Positions 32,744-41,940 of a stretch of DNA of 63,751 nt are shown piece after piece. A program made the translations under genes and the position numbers. The stretch covers positions 1 through 63,751 of the forward strand of contig NZ_PVLQ01000040.1 in assembly GCF_002980595.1 (NCBI RefSeq), read 5' to 3'. The DNA is from Malikia granosa. Lineage in GTDB: Bacteria > Pseudomonadota > Gammaproteobacteria > Burkholderiales > Burkholderiaceae_C. Position 1 is the first letter of the stretch, and each line of letters begins with the position of its first letter. The notes under the pieces are model-generated. The model saw only the letters and a list, made by a program, of their open reading frames with translations. It ran no database searches and had not been told where the DNA came from.

Positions 32744-33772
32744 TTACTGCGCCTGCTGGATGCCCGACAGCAGCCAGCCGCCGGAGCCGGTGCGCGACTT
32801 GGTCAGGTGCCAGACTTCGTCGAAGGCTTCCGGTGCGGCGAACTTGTCCTCGCGGATCTGGCCGGTGAAGCGCACGCTGACGACATAGCGCGCGGCTTCC
32901 TCGACCACCTCGAGCACTTCGGCGCCCAGGGTGACGACATCGGTCTGCTGCGCAGCGGGACCGCGGGTGACGATATCGGTCTTGAGCTCGGCGAACATCT
33001 CGGGCGTGGTGACCTCGCGCAGCTCGTCGAGGTTGGCGCTGTCGTTGGCCGCCTGCAGGCGGATGAAGTTGACCTTGGCATTGCGCACGAAGGCCTCGAC
33101 ATCGAAGCCGGCCGGGATCACCGGAGCAGCGACCGGGGCTGCCGACAGGCCGGCACCAATGGAGGAAGCCGGGGCCGGGCTGGCACCGAAGCTCGAACCG
33201 AACAGCGAGGAACCGGTGCTGCTACCCGCCGCAGGGCTGGCAGCCGGGCTGCTCGGCGGCATCGAGACGTCGAAGCCGCGCGAGGCCGGCGCATCGGTCT
33301 CGGCGTTGCGGAACATGCCGCCGGCACCAGCGCCAGCGCCAGCCGCCGCCATGGCGGGATTGCGCGCGGCGGCACGGCGACGCATGATGAAGCCGATCAC
33401 CGCGACCGCGACCATGGCCAGCAGGGCGATCATCATCATCGAGGCCAGCTCCTCGCCGAAGCCGAAATGCGAGGCCAGCGCTGCCAGGCCGATGCCGGCG
33501 GCGATGCCGGCCAGCGGCCCCATCCAGGAACGCTTGGACTGTGCGGCAGCGGCGGCGGGTGCGGCAGCCATCGCGCCTTGCGCCGGATTGGTGGCGGACG
33601 TCGGGGCGGTCGGCGTCTGGGCCGGGGTCGCGCCCGGCGTCTTGCCGACCGTCATTTCGCGCTGCATGCCGGCGGACTTGCCGCCGCCCAGGCGCTTGGC
33701 GGCATCGGCATCGCCGGCACCGAAGGTGAGACCCAGGGCCAGGACGGCCGCGAGCAGGGACATGGTTTTCAT
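32744..33772 (-). CDS. Tim44-like domain membrane protein
   Basis: A 342-aa protein with an N-terminal signal-like segment (MSLLAAVLALGLTFGAGDADA), an Ala/Pro/Thr-rich linker and two close membrane helices (MGPLAGIAAGIGLAALASHFGFG and SMMMIALLAMVAVAVIGFIM). Another low-complexity stretch leads to a C-terminal Tim44-like fold (FVRNAKVNFIRLQAANDSANLDELREVTTPEMFAELKTDI, here split by description, to WLLSGIQQ). Bacterial homologues are inner-membrane proteins of uncertain role, known from Brucella and Caulobacter (TimA). The start with MKTMSLL is chosen over an upstream ATG. Confidence 0.88.
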   Translation of the reverse strand: MKTMSLLAAVLALGLTFGAGDADAAKRLGGGKSAGMQREMTVGKTPGATPAQTPTAPTSATNPAQGAMAAAPAAAAAQSKRSWMGPLAGIAAGIGLAALASHFGFGEELASMMMIALLAMVAVAVIGFIMRRRAAARNPAMAAAGAGAGAGGMFRNAETDAPASRGFDVSMPPSSPAASPAAGSSTGSSLFGSSFGASPAPASSIGAGLSAAPVAAPVIPAGFDVEAFVRNAKVNFIRLQAANDSANLDELREVTTPEMFAELKTDIVTRGPAAQQTDVVTLGAEVLEVVEEAARYVVSVRFTGQIREDKFAAPEAFDEVWHLTKSRTGSGGWLLSGIQQAQ

Positions 33773-33876
33773 CTTGCACTCCAGTGAAAAAGTTGCTTCA
33801 CGCTGCACAGGATAGCGGTTTTATCCGCATGAAAAAGCAGAATCCCACTGATTCAGCATCAGCTCTTGCCTGAATT

Positions 33877-34155
33877 TCAGTCTGACGATCGAATGACTGG
33901 CCATCCGGGTCGGCGATCCGGGGCACGCAGGGGACGCAGCAGCTCGCGCAGGCCGTTGTGGTCTATGGTCTGCATCAGCGCCAGCAAGCGGCCGAGGTCG
34001 CCGGCGGGAAAGCCTGCGCGCGCAAACCAGTTCAGGTAGTGGCCCGGCAGGTCGGCGATCCGGCGGCCCTGGTACTTGCCATAGGGCATCTCGACCGTCA
34101 GCAGGCGTTCGAGCTGGGCCGGGTCGAGGACATCCTGGGATGGGCGGGCCGGCAA
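33877..34155 (-). CDS. DUF3820 family protein
   Basis: A 92-aa protein with the DUF3820 signature (MPYGKYQGRRIADLPGHYLNWFARAGFPAGDLGRLLALM, in two parts around HYLNWF). Structures in this family show a small fold of unknown role. The frame starts with TTG, supported by a perfect AGGAGG six bases upstream. It begins 25 bp after the ParB-like gene on the same strand, so the two form an operon. Confidence 0.88.
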   Translation of the reverse strand: MPARPSQDVLDPAQLERLLTVEMPYGKYQGRRIADLPGHYLNWFARAGFPAGDLGRLLALMQTIDHNGLRELLRPLRAPDRRPGWPVIRSSD

Positions 34156-34180
34156 TCTGCCTCCTGCTGCAGCGCCGGCC

Positions 34181-35059
34181 TCAGCCGACCAGCTGCGACA
34201 GCAGGTTGGCGACCTGCTTGCGCAGCGCCTCGTTCTCGGCCGTCAGCTCGGCGACCCGCTTGTGCAGCGCCTGCAGCTCGGCCACCTGGTCGGCGGATGC
34301 AGCAGACGGATCTGAGGCCGCGGACTGGGCACCCTCGCCGTCCTGGGCCACAGCCTTGGCACGCGGCTTGCGCTGGGCCTCGCGCACGCGCTTGGCGGCC
34401 TGCTTGAGCTCGTCCTTGCCGGCGACGGCGGCGGCCTTCTGTTCCTCGGGCGGCAGGGTCGCGACGGCTGCCGCCGCGCTGATCGAGATCTCGCCCGACT
34501 TGAGCGCGGCGACCAGCTCGGGCTGGGCCTGCTGCTGGATCTTCTCGATCATCGCGACCTGGCTGCTGCTCAGGCGTGCGGCGCGCGCCAGTTCCTCGCG
34601 GCTCTTGAGCGGTGCCGGCTCGGGATAGCTGGAGTCGCCCTCCCAGGGCAGGTCGGCAGCCGCGCTGGGCGACGCGGCTGCAGCGCCGGTGTCGTCAGGC
34701 CTGGCCTGGGCAGTCGCCTCGAGGAAACGGGCCCGGCGCGCCGCGACGATCTCGCGCTGGCGCAAGGCCAGCACGCCGCGCTGGAAGTCCGACACGCTGC
34801 GCCGGCCCAGGTGCTGCTCGATCATCCAGAGGTGCACGTCCTCGATGTCCTTGAAGCGCTTGCTCTGCACGGTCTGGAACGGCAGGCCATGCTTGCGGCA
34901 GATCTCGTAGCGGTTGTGGCCGTCGACCAGCAAGTCGCCCCACAACACCAGCGCATCGCGGCAACCCTCGGCGAGCAGGCTGCGCTCGAGCGCCTCGTAT
35001 TCCTCGGGCGTAAGAGGATCGATGTAGGCCTTGAGTTCCTCGTTGACGACGATGTCCAT
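34181..35059 (-). CDS. ParB-like N-terminal domain protein (orphan)
   Basis: A 292-aa protein. The N-terminal ParB/Srx-like domain (IDPLTPEEYEALERSLLAEG, LVLWGDLLVDGHNRYEICRKHG) has the DGHNR signature in place of the classical GERR box that binds CTP in chromosomal ParB. A helix-turn-helix-like region follows (LARAARLSSSQVAMIEKIQQ, ALKSGEISISAAAAVATL). The C-terminus is a leucine-zipper coiled coil (ELQALHKRVAELTAENEALR). No parA gene is adjacent and no parS was sought successfully. It resembles phage or plasmid ParB-domain regulators more than a segregation protein. Confidence 0.85.
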   Translation of the reverse strand: MDIVVNEELKAYIDPLTPEEYEALERSLLAEGCRDALVLWGDLLVDGHNRYEICRKHGLPFQTVQSKRFKDIEDVHLWMIEQHLGRRSVSDFQRGVLALRQREIVAARRARFLEATAQARPDDTGAAAASPSAAADLPWEGDSSYPEPAPLKSREELARAARLSSSQVAMIEKIQQQAQPELVAALKSGEISISAAAAVATLPPEEQKAAAVAGKDELKQAAKRVREAQRKPRAKAVAQDGEGAQSAASDPSAASADQVAELQALHKRVAELTAENEALRKQVANLLSQLVG

Positions 35060-35116
35060 GCTGCGCTCGGGTTGATGGGAGAGGGGCTGGATTGTAGTGG
35101 CGCCGCGTTGCGGATG

Positions 35117-35147
35117 AAAAAAAGGCGGTGCCCCGCAAGGCACCGCC
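35117..35147 (-). terminator. Rho-independent terminator of dctA
   Basis: On the minus strand the 9-bp stem GGCGGTGCC/GGCACCGCC is followed by seven T residues. It lies 28 bp after the dctA stop. Confidence 0.9.
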
Positions 35148-35175
35148 CTCTTCGACTCAGGTGTCGAGGCGAAGT

Positions 35176-36522
35176 TCAGCCGCGGGCCTTGCCAATGGCC
35201 ATGTGCGCGACCTGCTGGTCGAGGATGAGTTCCGGCTCCTGCGCCTCGGCCAGGGTCGGATGGTCCAGACCCTGCTGCAGGCGCTGCATGTCGAGGTCGC
35301 CGGTCCACTTGGCCACCACCAGGGTAGCGATGCCGTTGCCGACCAGGTTGGTCAGCGCGCGTGCCTCGGACATGAAGCGATCGATGCCCAGGATCAGCGC
35401 CAGGCCGGCAACCGGCACGCCGCCGACGGCCGACAGGGTGGCCGCCAGCACGATGAAGCCGCTGCCGGTGATGCCGGCCGCGCCCTTGGAGGTCAGCAGC
35501 AGCACGGCGAGCAGGGTCAGCTGCTGGGTCAGGTCCATCGGCGTGTCGGTGGCCTGGGCGATGAAGACCGCGGCCATGGTCAGGTAGATCGAGGTGCCGT
35601 CGAGGTTGAACGAATAGCCGGTCGGGATCACCAGGCCGACCACCGACTTGCGCGCGCCCAGGTTCTCGAGCTTTTCCATCATGCGCGGCAGCACCGACTC
35701 GGACGAGGAGGTGCCGAGCACGATCAGCAGCTCTTCCTTGATGTAGCGCACGAACTTGACGATGCTGAAGCCATGCAGCCGGCTGACGATGCCGAGCACG
35801 ACGAAGACGAACACCAGGCAGGTCAGGTAGAAGGCGCCCATCAGCTTGCCGAGCGAGAACAGCGAACCGACGCCGTACTTGCCGATGGTGAACGCCATCG
35901 CGCCGAAGGCACCGATCGGGGCCACCTTCATGATGATGCCGACGATGTCGAACAGCACATGCGAGAACTTCTCGATGAAGTCGAACACCATGGTGCCGCG
36001 GCCGCCGAACTTGTGCAGCGCGAAGCCGAACAGCACCGAGAACAGCAGCACCTGCAGGATCTCGCCCTTGGCGAAGGCGTCGACCACCGAGGTCGGGATC
36101 ACGTTGAGCAGGAAATCGACCGTGCCCTGCATCTTGCCGGGCGCGGTGTAGGCCGCGATGCCCTTGGTGTCGAGCGTGGTCGGATCGACATGCATGCCGG
36201 AGCCGGGCTGCAGCAGGTTGACCACGATCAGGCCGATGATCAGCGCCAGCGTGGACATGATCTCGAAATACAGCAGCGCCAGGCCGCCGGTCTTGCCGAC
36301 CTTCTTCATGTCCTCCATGCCGGCGATACCGACCACGACGGTACAGAAGATGATCGGAGCGATGATCATCTTGATCAGCTTGATGAAGCCATCACCGAGC
36401 GGCTTCATCTGGGCGCCGAGTTCCGGCTGGAAATGGCCCAGCAACACGCCGATCGTGACGGCGGCCAGGACCTGGACATAGAGGGACTTGTAGAGAGGCT
36501 TTCGCGCGGTTGTAGTGGCCAT
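35176..36522 (-). CDS. dctA: C4-dicarboxylate:H+ symporter DctA
   Basis: An inner-membrane DAACS-family carrier of 448 aa for succinate, fumarate and malate. It has the conserved [18 protein letters not shown], the serine-rich re-entrant loop [15 protein letters not shown], the [13 protein letters not shown] helix and the [19 protein letters not shown] segment. The start [19 protein letters not shown] is typical. It lies 139 bp downstream of a DctP-type binding protein on the same strand, with a divergent two-component pair beyond, which is a complete sensing-and-uptake locus. Confidence 0.95.
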   Translation of the reverse strand: MATTTARKPLYKSLYVQVLAAVTIGVLLGHFQPELGAQMKPLGDGFIKLIKMIIAPIIFCTVVVGIAGMEDMKKVGKTGGLALLYFEIMSTLALIIGLIVVNLLQPGSGMHVDPTTLDTKGIAAYTAPGKMQGTVDFLLNVIPTSVVDAFAKGEILQVLLFSVLFGFALHKFGGRGTMVFDFIEKFSHVLFDIVGIIMKVAPIGAFGAMAFTIGKYGVGSLFSLGKLMGAFYLTCLVFVFVVLGIVSRLHGFSIVKFVRYIKEELLIVLGTSSSESVLPRMMEKLENLGARKSVVGLVIPTGYSFNLDGTSIYLTMAAVFIAQATDTPMDLTQQLTLLAVLLLTSKGAAGITGSGFIVLAATLSAVGGVPVAGLALILGIDRFMSEARALTNLVGNGIATLVVAKWTGDLDMQRLQQGLDHPTLAEAQEPELILDQQVAHMAIGKARG

Positions 36523-36661
36523 GGCGACGGACTCGATTGGGAGATTGAGGGAGCAATGCAAGCGCCAGGACCTGCCTCGGCACCCGCAGCACGGGGAAGG
36601 TCGCAACGATACGCAGCACCCGGCGTGCTGCCAACTGTGGCGTTCAACAGTCGGGTTTACC

Positions 36662-37717
36662 CTAGTCCCTGGCGGCGATCGCCCGCCTGACCTCGGCCAG
36701 CAGGCCATGGCCGACCCGCTGCTCGAAGCCCTGGTGCACGGCCTGTGCCGCCTGCTGCAGCACAGCGCGCTCGGGTCCGCTCAGGGCATGGACGCGCAGG
36801 CGCGGCAGCTGCAGCACCTGGGCCAGCGCCTGGCGGTCGAGCTCGGCCGAGAGCCGGTTGCCGAATTCGAGCGCCTCGGCCAGGGCCTGCTGCAGCAGCT
36901 CCCGGTTCGGCGCCGACAGGCTGTCCCAGAAGCGCGGATGGCTGACCACCGCATAGCCCAGGTAGCCATGCCGGGTCAGGGTCAGGTCGGTCTGCACGGC
37001 TTGCAGGCCCTGGGTCAGGAAGTTCGAGAGCGGGTTTTCCGCGCCATCGACGACCCGCCGGGCCAGGGCCTGGCGCGTCTCGCGAAAGGGCAGCACCACC
37101 GGTTCGGCGCCGAGCGCGCGCATCTGGGCCACCAGCACGCGCGAGGCCTGCACGCGCAACCGCAGGCCCTGGAAGTCGGCCGGCGTGCGCAGCGGCCGGT
37201 TCGCGCTCATCTGCTTGAAGCTGCCGTCCATGAAGCCGAGCCCGACCATCTGCTGGTGCGCAAGCCGCTCGAGCAGGCGGCGGCCGACCGGCCCCTGCGT
37301 CACGCGTCGCACCTGGGCCAGGTCGTCGAACAGGAAAGGCAGGTCGAAGACCTCGAACTCGGGCAGGCCGGCCTGGCCGAACTTGGACAGCGAGGGCGCG
37401 AGCAGCTCGACCGCGCCGAGCTTGAGCGCCTCGAGCTCGTCCTCGTCGCCGTAGAGCTCGGAGTCGGGATAGACCTCGACCCGGATCCGGCCCGCGCTGC
37501 GCTGCGCCACCAGGCGCTGGAAATGCAGCGCCATCTGGCCCTTGGGCGTGCCCGCTGCGACCACATGCGAGAAGCGCAGCAGCAGCTCGGGCCTGGCCGC
37601 CCATGCCGGAGCAGCACCCGTCAGTCCGGCCAGGCCACCCAGCATGGCCAGCCCGCCGGCCAGCAGCGGGCGCCGGCGCAAGGCTCGGGGGCTGTCGGGG
37701 CGGACGCTGGGCGGCAT
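36662..37717 (-). CDS. dctP: DctP-type TRAP substrate-binding protein without TRAP membrane subunits
   Basis: A periplasmic binding protein of 351 aa. The signal peptide has a twin-arginine-like RRRPLLAGG start and ends near PAWAARP. The mature part has the DctP pattern ([72 protein letters not shown], the [11 protein letters not shown] loop). DctQ/DctM genes are missing. Its neighbours are dctA and a sensor kinase/regulator pair, so it may serve the kinase as a ligand-binding co-sensor, as the DctB protein does for DctS in Bacillus subtilis. Confidence 0.88.
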   Translation of the reverse strand: MPPSVRPDSPRALRRRPLLAGGLAMLGGLAGLTGAAPAWAARPELLLRFSHVVAAGTPKGQMALHFQRLVAQRSAGRIRVEVYPDSELYGDEDELEALKLGAVELLAPSLSKFGQAGLPEFEVFDLPFLFDDLAQVRRVTQGPVGRRLLERLAHQQMVGLGFMDGSFKQMSANRPLRTPADFQGLRLRVQASRVLVAQMRALGAEPVVLPFRETRQALARRVVDGAENPLSNFLTQGLQAVQTDLTLTRHGYLGYAVVSHPRFWDSLSAPNRELLQQALAEALEFGNRLSAELDRQALAQVLQLPRLRVHALSGPERAVLQQAAQAVHQGFEQRVGHGLLAEVRRAIAARD

Positions 37718-37746
37718 GTCCGCTATGCTAAGCGCATTCCACCACC

Positions 37747-39732
37747 ATGAAGACCGAGCCCGCCGTAGACCTCGACCCGCTCGACCTGGATGCGCGCCAG
37801 GCTTCGGCCTCGAGCCGGCGCGCCCTGCTCTGGCTGGCCGGCCTGCTGGCGCTGGTGAGCGCCTGCATCGTGCTGCTGGTGCTGTTCCTGCGCGATGTCG
37901 AGGCCCAGGAAGAGGAGCTGCGCCGCGGCGCCGACGCCCAATGGCTGGAGCAGACGCTGCGCTTTCATTTCCAGCGGCTCGAGCGCGACCTGGCCCAGCT
38001 CGAGAAAACCCCGCTGGTGCCACACACCCGGTCCGCCACCGCGCCACCCTTGCAGCGCGCCGGCCTGCTGTGGCGCGGCGAGGGCGTGATCGCCTGGCAG
38101 GGCTGGCTGGGCGCCGAGCGGCTGGACAGCCCGGGCCAATGGCCCGCCATCATGGCCGCCGCCGAACTGCAACCCGAGGACAGCGGCACGCTGGCGGTGA
38201 TGCTCGACACCGGTCGCGGCCTGCAGCGCCCCGCCTATGCCGGCCCGCTACCAGGCCGCCAGCGCCCGGGCGGCCCACTGCTCTGGCTGGCCGTGCCGAG
38301 CTTCGAGCAGGGCCGCTTCCTGGGCAGCCAGGTCGCGGCAATCCGGATCGAGCGCGCGCTGGAACAGATCGTGCCGGCCTGGTTCCTGGCCGACCACGCC
38401 CTGCTGACGCTGGACGACGAGCCCGGGCTGGCGAGTCCAACCCGGCCAGGCTTGCGCTATTCCGTCGCCGTGCCGCTGCCCGGCGCGCAGTGGAAGCTGG
38501 CAGTCGAGCTGCTGCAGGCGCGTCCGGCCATCGCGCCGCGCGCCTTCTTCGGCATCGCATTGCTCAGCCTGGGCGCGATGCTGGTCGCGCTCTATTTCTT
38601 CTGGCGCGCCACGTTGCGCCGGCGCCAGGCCGAGCGGCGGCTGCAGACCCAGATCGCGCTGCGCAGCGCAATCGAGCGCTCGGTCACGCTGGGCCTGCTG
38701 GCGCGGGACCTGGACGGCCAATGCCTCTATGCGAACCCGGCCTTCTGCCGCATGCTGGGCTGGTCGGCGCAGGAGCTGGCGACCAGTGCCGACTGGCCGC
38801 CGGCCCTGGCGGCCAGCCTGGACGCGCTGGCCAAGGACGAGGCCGGGAGCTCCGGCCTGTCATCGGGCCTCGAGCTGCAGCTGCAACACCGCGACGGACA
38901 GGCACTCGAGCTGCTGGTCCACGGCGCCCCCCTGATCCAGGCTGACGGCCGGGTGATGGGCTGGATGTACGCCCTGCTCGACATCACCGAGCGCAAGCGG
39001 GTCGAACGGCTGGCCGCGCGCCAGCAGGAACAGCTCGAGGCCTCGGGCCGGCTGATCGCGGTCGGCGAGGTCGCCTCCACGCTGGCGCACGAGCTCAACC
39101 AGCCGCTGGGCGCGCTGAGCAGCTTTGCCAGCGGCCTGCTCAACCGGGTGCGCCAGGACAGCATCAGCAAGACCGACATCATTCCGGTGCTCGAGCGCAT
39201 CGAGCGCATGGCCGAGAAGGCCGGGCTGGTGATCCAGCGCATCAACGCCTTTGCCCGGCGCCAGGAAATGAGCCGCCAGCCGCTGGCGCTTGCCCCCTTC
39301 GTGCGGCGGGTCGTGCAGCAGCTGGCATTGCCGCCTGGGCTGGCGCTGCAGCTCGAACTGCCCGCAGCCGCCGAACCCGGGCCGACCCTGTCGGCCGACG
39401 CGCTGCTGCTCGAGCATGCGCTGCACAACCTGCTGCTGAACGCGACCGAATGGGCCGGGCTAGGAGCCAGCGGACAGGCCCTGGTGCGGGTCAGCCTGCT
39501 GCTGCAGGACGGCCAGGCCGGAATCCGGATCGAGGACAGCGGGCCCGGCATCCCCGAGGCCGAGCGCGCCGGCATCTTCGACGCCTTCGCCAGCCGCAAG
39601 CCGGGCGGCATGGGAATGGGCCTGTCGATCTGCCGCTCGATCGTCGAGGCCCATCATGGCCGCATCGAGGTCGGCAGCAGCGCCACGCTGCACGGGGCAC
39701 AATTCACCCTGTGGCTGCCCCTGACAACTTGA
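37747..39732 (+). CDS. Sensor histidine kinase, DctS/DctB-like
   Basis: A 661-aa membrane kinase. There are two membrane helices (about 25-48 and 262-284) around a periplasmic sensor of about 210 residues. A PAS domain follows (ERSVTLGLLARDLDGQCLYANPAF, to YALLDITERKRVE). The kinase core has His448 in ASTLAHELNQPLGALSSFASG, the N-box LHNLLLNATEW, DSGPGIP and the GMGMGLSICRSIVEAHHG motifs. It is divergent from the binding-protein gene, only 29 bp away, and its stop overlaps the regulator start. It most likely senses C4-dicarboxylates and controls dctA. Confidence 0.88.
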   Translation: MKTEPAVDLDPLDLDARQASASSRRALLWLAGLLALVSACIVLLVLFLRDVEAQEEELRRGADAQWLEQTLRFHFQRLERDLAQLEKTPLVPHTRSATAPPLQRAGLLWRGEGVIAWQGWLGAERLDSPGQWPAIMAAAELQPEDSGTLAVMLDTGRGLQRPAYAGPLPGRQRPGGPLLWLAVPSFEQGRFLGSQVAAIRIERALEQIVPAWFLADHALLTLDDEPGLASPTRPGLRYSVAVPLPGAQWKLAVELLQARPAIAPRAFFGIALLSLGAMLVALYFFWRATLRRRQAERRLQTQIALRSAIERSVTLGLLARDLDGQCLYANPAFCRMLGWSAQELATSADWPPALAASLDALAKDEAGSSGLSSGLELQLQHRDGQALELLVHGAPLIQADGRVMGWMYALLDITERKRVERLAARQQEQLEASGRLIAVGEVASTLAHELNQPLGALSSFASGLLNRVRQDSISKTDIIPVLERIERMAEKAGLVIQRINAFARRQEMSRQPLALAPFVRRVVQQLALPPGLALQLELPAAAEPGPTLSADALLLEHALHNLLLNATEWAGLGASGQALVRVSLLLQDGQAGIRIEDSGPGIPEAERAGIFDAFASRKPGGMGMGLSICRSIVEAHHGRIEVGSSATLHGAQFTLWLPLTT

Positions 39733-40343
39733 ACCCGACCGTACATATCGTCGACGACGACGAGGACTTCCGCGATGGCCTGGCCTGGCTGCTGGACTCG
39801 CGTGGCCTGCCCGTGCGCAGCTGGCGCAGTGGCGATGACTTCCTGCAGGCGCTGCGTGCGGACCGCGAGCCCTGGGGCTGCTGCGTGCTGCTGCTCGACA
39901 TCCGGATGGAGCCCCTGTCGGGCCTGGCGACCTTCGAGCGGCTCAAGGCCATGGGCTGGCCCTGGCCGGTGCTGTTCCTGACCGGCCACGGCGATGTCGG
40001 CATGGCGGTCGCGGCGGTCAAGCAGGGTGCCTGGGACTTCCTCGAGAAGCCGTTCCAGAACAACCTGCTGGTCGACCGGGTCGAGGCAGCCAGGCAGGCG
40101 GCGCTGGCGCTGCAGGCCGGCTCGCGCGAGAAGCTCGAGTTCCAGCGGGCGCTGGCAGGACTGAGCGCGCGCGAGCGCGAGGTGCTGGCCGAACTGCTCG
40201 CGGGCCATTACAACAAGAACATCGCCGAGCACCTGGGCATCACGGCGCGCACGGTGGAGTTCCACCGCGCCAACATCTTCGAGAAGCTGCAGGTCCAGTC
40301 GGCGGTCGAGCTCGCGCATCGCATGGGCCTGTACGGCCAGTGA
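39729..40343 (+). CDS. FixJ/DctR-type response regulator
   Basis: A 204-aa regulator with a receiver domain (DDDED near residue 9; the phospho-accepting Asp in LLLDIRMEPLSG; Lys in FLEKPF) and a C-terminal LuxR-type helix-turn-helix (LSAREREVLAELLAGHYNKNIAEHLGITARTVEFHRANIFEKL, split by description at HYNKNIAEHL). The start is a TTG that shares four bases with the kinase stop (TTGA), so the two proteins are co-translated. It probably activates dctA and dctP in response to the partner kinase. Confidence 0.9.
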   Translation: MNPTVHIVDDDEDFRDGLAWLLDSRGLPVRSWRSGDDFLQALRADREPWGCCVLLLDIRMEPLSGLATFERLKAMGWPWPVLFLTGHGDVGMAVAAVKQGAWDFLEKPFQNNLLVDRVEAARQAALALQAGSREKLEFQRALAGLSAREREVLAELLAGHYNKNIAEHLGITARTVEFHRANIFEKLQVQSAVELAHRMGLYGQ

Positions 40344-40459
40344 ACAGCAGGAAGCCGCCCCAGGACGCGTGACCGGGCCTGTCCGCTGGGGGACTTGCCC
40401 GCCTGAAGTGCTAGCATCAACAGCTCATCAAGCCCAAACCCGCTGCAGGAAAAAACAGA

Positions 40460-41104
40460 ATGATCACTTTCTCGAATTGGGGCGAGTGGATGCGACATTC
40501 GCTGGAGCTGTCGGCCACCATCGCCTTCACGCTGTCGGGAGTCATGACGGCGGCGCGCAGCCGGCTCGACGGGGTGGGCGTCTATGCCGTGTCCTTCCTG
40601 GCGGCGCTCGGCGGCGGCACCCTGCGCGACATCCTGCTCGACCTGCGGCCCTTCTTCTGGGTCCAGCATGTGGAATACCTCTGGGGCGTGATGGCACTGA
40701 GCACGGCGGCGATGATCTTCATGCGCCGGCGGCATTTCGAGCCGACCGAAAAGGTCATCCAGCTGCCCGATGCGCTCGGGCTGGGGCTGTTCGCCGCGGT
40801 CGGCGTCGACGTGGCCAGCTCGCATGGCATGCCGGCGCTGGTCGCGGTGCTGATGGGGGTGATCACCCCGGTGTTCGGCGGCGTGCTGCGCGACATCGTC
40901 TGCAACCAGATCCCGGCCGCCTTCATCGACCACCGGCCCTATGCGCTGTGTGCCTTCCTCGGCGGCTGGCTCTACCTGGGCCTGCAGGCGCTGAACACGC
41001 CCGACTGGCTGACCCTGACCGCGACGGTGTTCTTCACGGCGGGGCTGCGCATGCTGGCGCTCTGGCGCGACTGGCAGCTGCCGATCTGGCGCGTGGACCG
41101 CTGA
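40460..41104 (+). CDS. TRIC/UPF0126-family membrane protein (YadS-like)
   Basis: A 214-aa inner-membrane protein with seven helices in two pseudo-repeats. Each repeat has the GGGTLRDILL-type motif (ALGGGTLRDILLDLRPFFW and FGGVLRDIVCNQIP). Prokaryotic TRIC proteins form trimeric cation channels, and E. coli members have been linked to glycine or cation transport. It has its own leader after the regulator gene and no clear partner. Confidence 0.9.
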   Translation: MITFSNWGEWMRHSLELSATIAFTLSGVMTAARSRLDGVGVYAVSFLAALGGGTLRDILLDLRPFFWVQHVEYLWGVMALSTAAMIFMRRRHFEPTEKVIQLPDALGLGLFAAVGVDVASSHGMPALVAVLMGVITPVFGGVLRDIVCNQIPAAFIDHRPYALCAFLGGWLYLGLQALNTPDWLTLTATVFFTAGLRMLALWRDWQLPIWRVDR

Positions 41105-41135
41105 ACCCAACGGCGGCCCGCGCGACCGGCCGCGC

Positions 41136-41621
41136 TCAGCGCCTGAGCGCCACCAGCTGCCAGCCGCCCGGACAGGACTGCACCTGCGGATGGTACTGGC
41201 CATAGCTGGGACAGTAGTAGGCAATCCCGTCCGGCGCCGATTCGATCAGCTGCGGAGCCGCGGCATAGGTCGGGCCCGCGCCACCAGCGCTGACATGGGC
41301 AGCGTCCGCCGGCAGGTAGACCGGCGGCGGCGCATAGCTAGAGGGCTGCGGATAGACCAGCACCGGCTGCACCGGGAGCGGCGGCGGCGCTGCCGGCACG
41401 ACCACGGTCGCTGGCGCCTGGCTGGCAGCGCTCAAGGCCACGCCGGCAATGCCGAGCATGACCAGCGGCGCAACCCAGCCCGAGCCATGCACGCGCGCCG
41501 GCGCCGGGCGGTAAGGACTGAATCCATGGCGGCCGTGACCATGCCAGCCATCGGCTTGTACCTGGCCGGCAGCTGCCGCGAGCAACAGGGCCAGCACGGT
41601 GGTTTTGGATCGAATGTTCAT
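41136..41621 (-). CDS. Hypothetical secreted Pro-rich protein
   Basis: A 161-aa protein. A signal peptide (TVLALLLAAAAGQVQA) is followed by a His/Gly-rich stretch (DGWHGHGRHGF), one hydrophobic segment (WVAPLVMLGIAGVALSAAS) and a Pro/Val-rich linker. The C-terminal domain has two Cys (IAYYCPSYGQYHPQVQSCPGGWQLV). The CPxxxxYxPxVxxCPxGW pattern recurs in small Burkholderiales envelope proteins, but no function is known. Confidence 0.72.
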   Translation of the reverse strand: MNIRSKTTVLALLLAAAAGQVQADGWHGHGRHGFSPYRPAPARVHGSGWVAPLVMLGIAGVALSAASQAPATVVVPAAPPPLPVQPVLVYPQPSSYAPPPVYLPADAAHVSAGGAGPTYAAAPQLIESAPDGIAYYCPSYGQYHPQVQSCPGGWQLVALRR

Positions 41622-41750
41622 CTGGAGCGACTGAATGCTAAAGCCGCATTGTGCCGCGCATGGTCTGCGGCGATCCAATGGCCCGATGTAACAGTTGCAT
41701 CAAGCGGTATCGCCTTGGCACTGGGATGGTGCCGAAGCCGAAGGATGGAA

Positions 41751-41837
41751 TGGTGCGCGGAGCCGGACTCGAACCGGCACGGTGTTGCCACCGTCAGGAC
41801 CTAAACCTGGTGCGTCTACCAATTTCGCCACCCGCGC
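41751..41837 (-). tRNA. tRNA-Leu(TAG)
   Basis: An 87-nt class II tRNA with a long variable arm (ACGGTGGCAACACCGT), acceptor stem GCGCGGG/TCCGCGC, encoded CCA, anticodon loop TTTAGGT (anticodon TAG) and T-loop TTCGAGT. It is divergent from hpnC. Confidence 0.96.
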
Positions 41838-41940
41838 AGTCCATCGACGACCAGCCGCTTGCGGGCTGATCCGTCAAAGTGCAGATTGTAAGGCCAGAAG
41901 CGGCCCGTTTTTCGCGCTCCTCCTGTGGCAGCATAGGCCC

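Noticed and set aside
31031-33787. 918-codon open frame antisense to xseA and the Tim44 gene
   Set aside because: Long antisense frames are common at this GC content. The product is low-complexity Gly/Ala/Arg/Gln without a domain, while the opposite strand encodes clear families.
35128-36690. 520-codon open frame antisense to dctA
   Set aside because: It is rich in Asp/His/Gln/Arg with no domain, and mirrors dctA codons.
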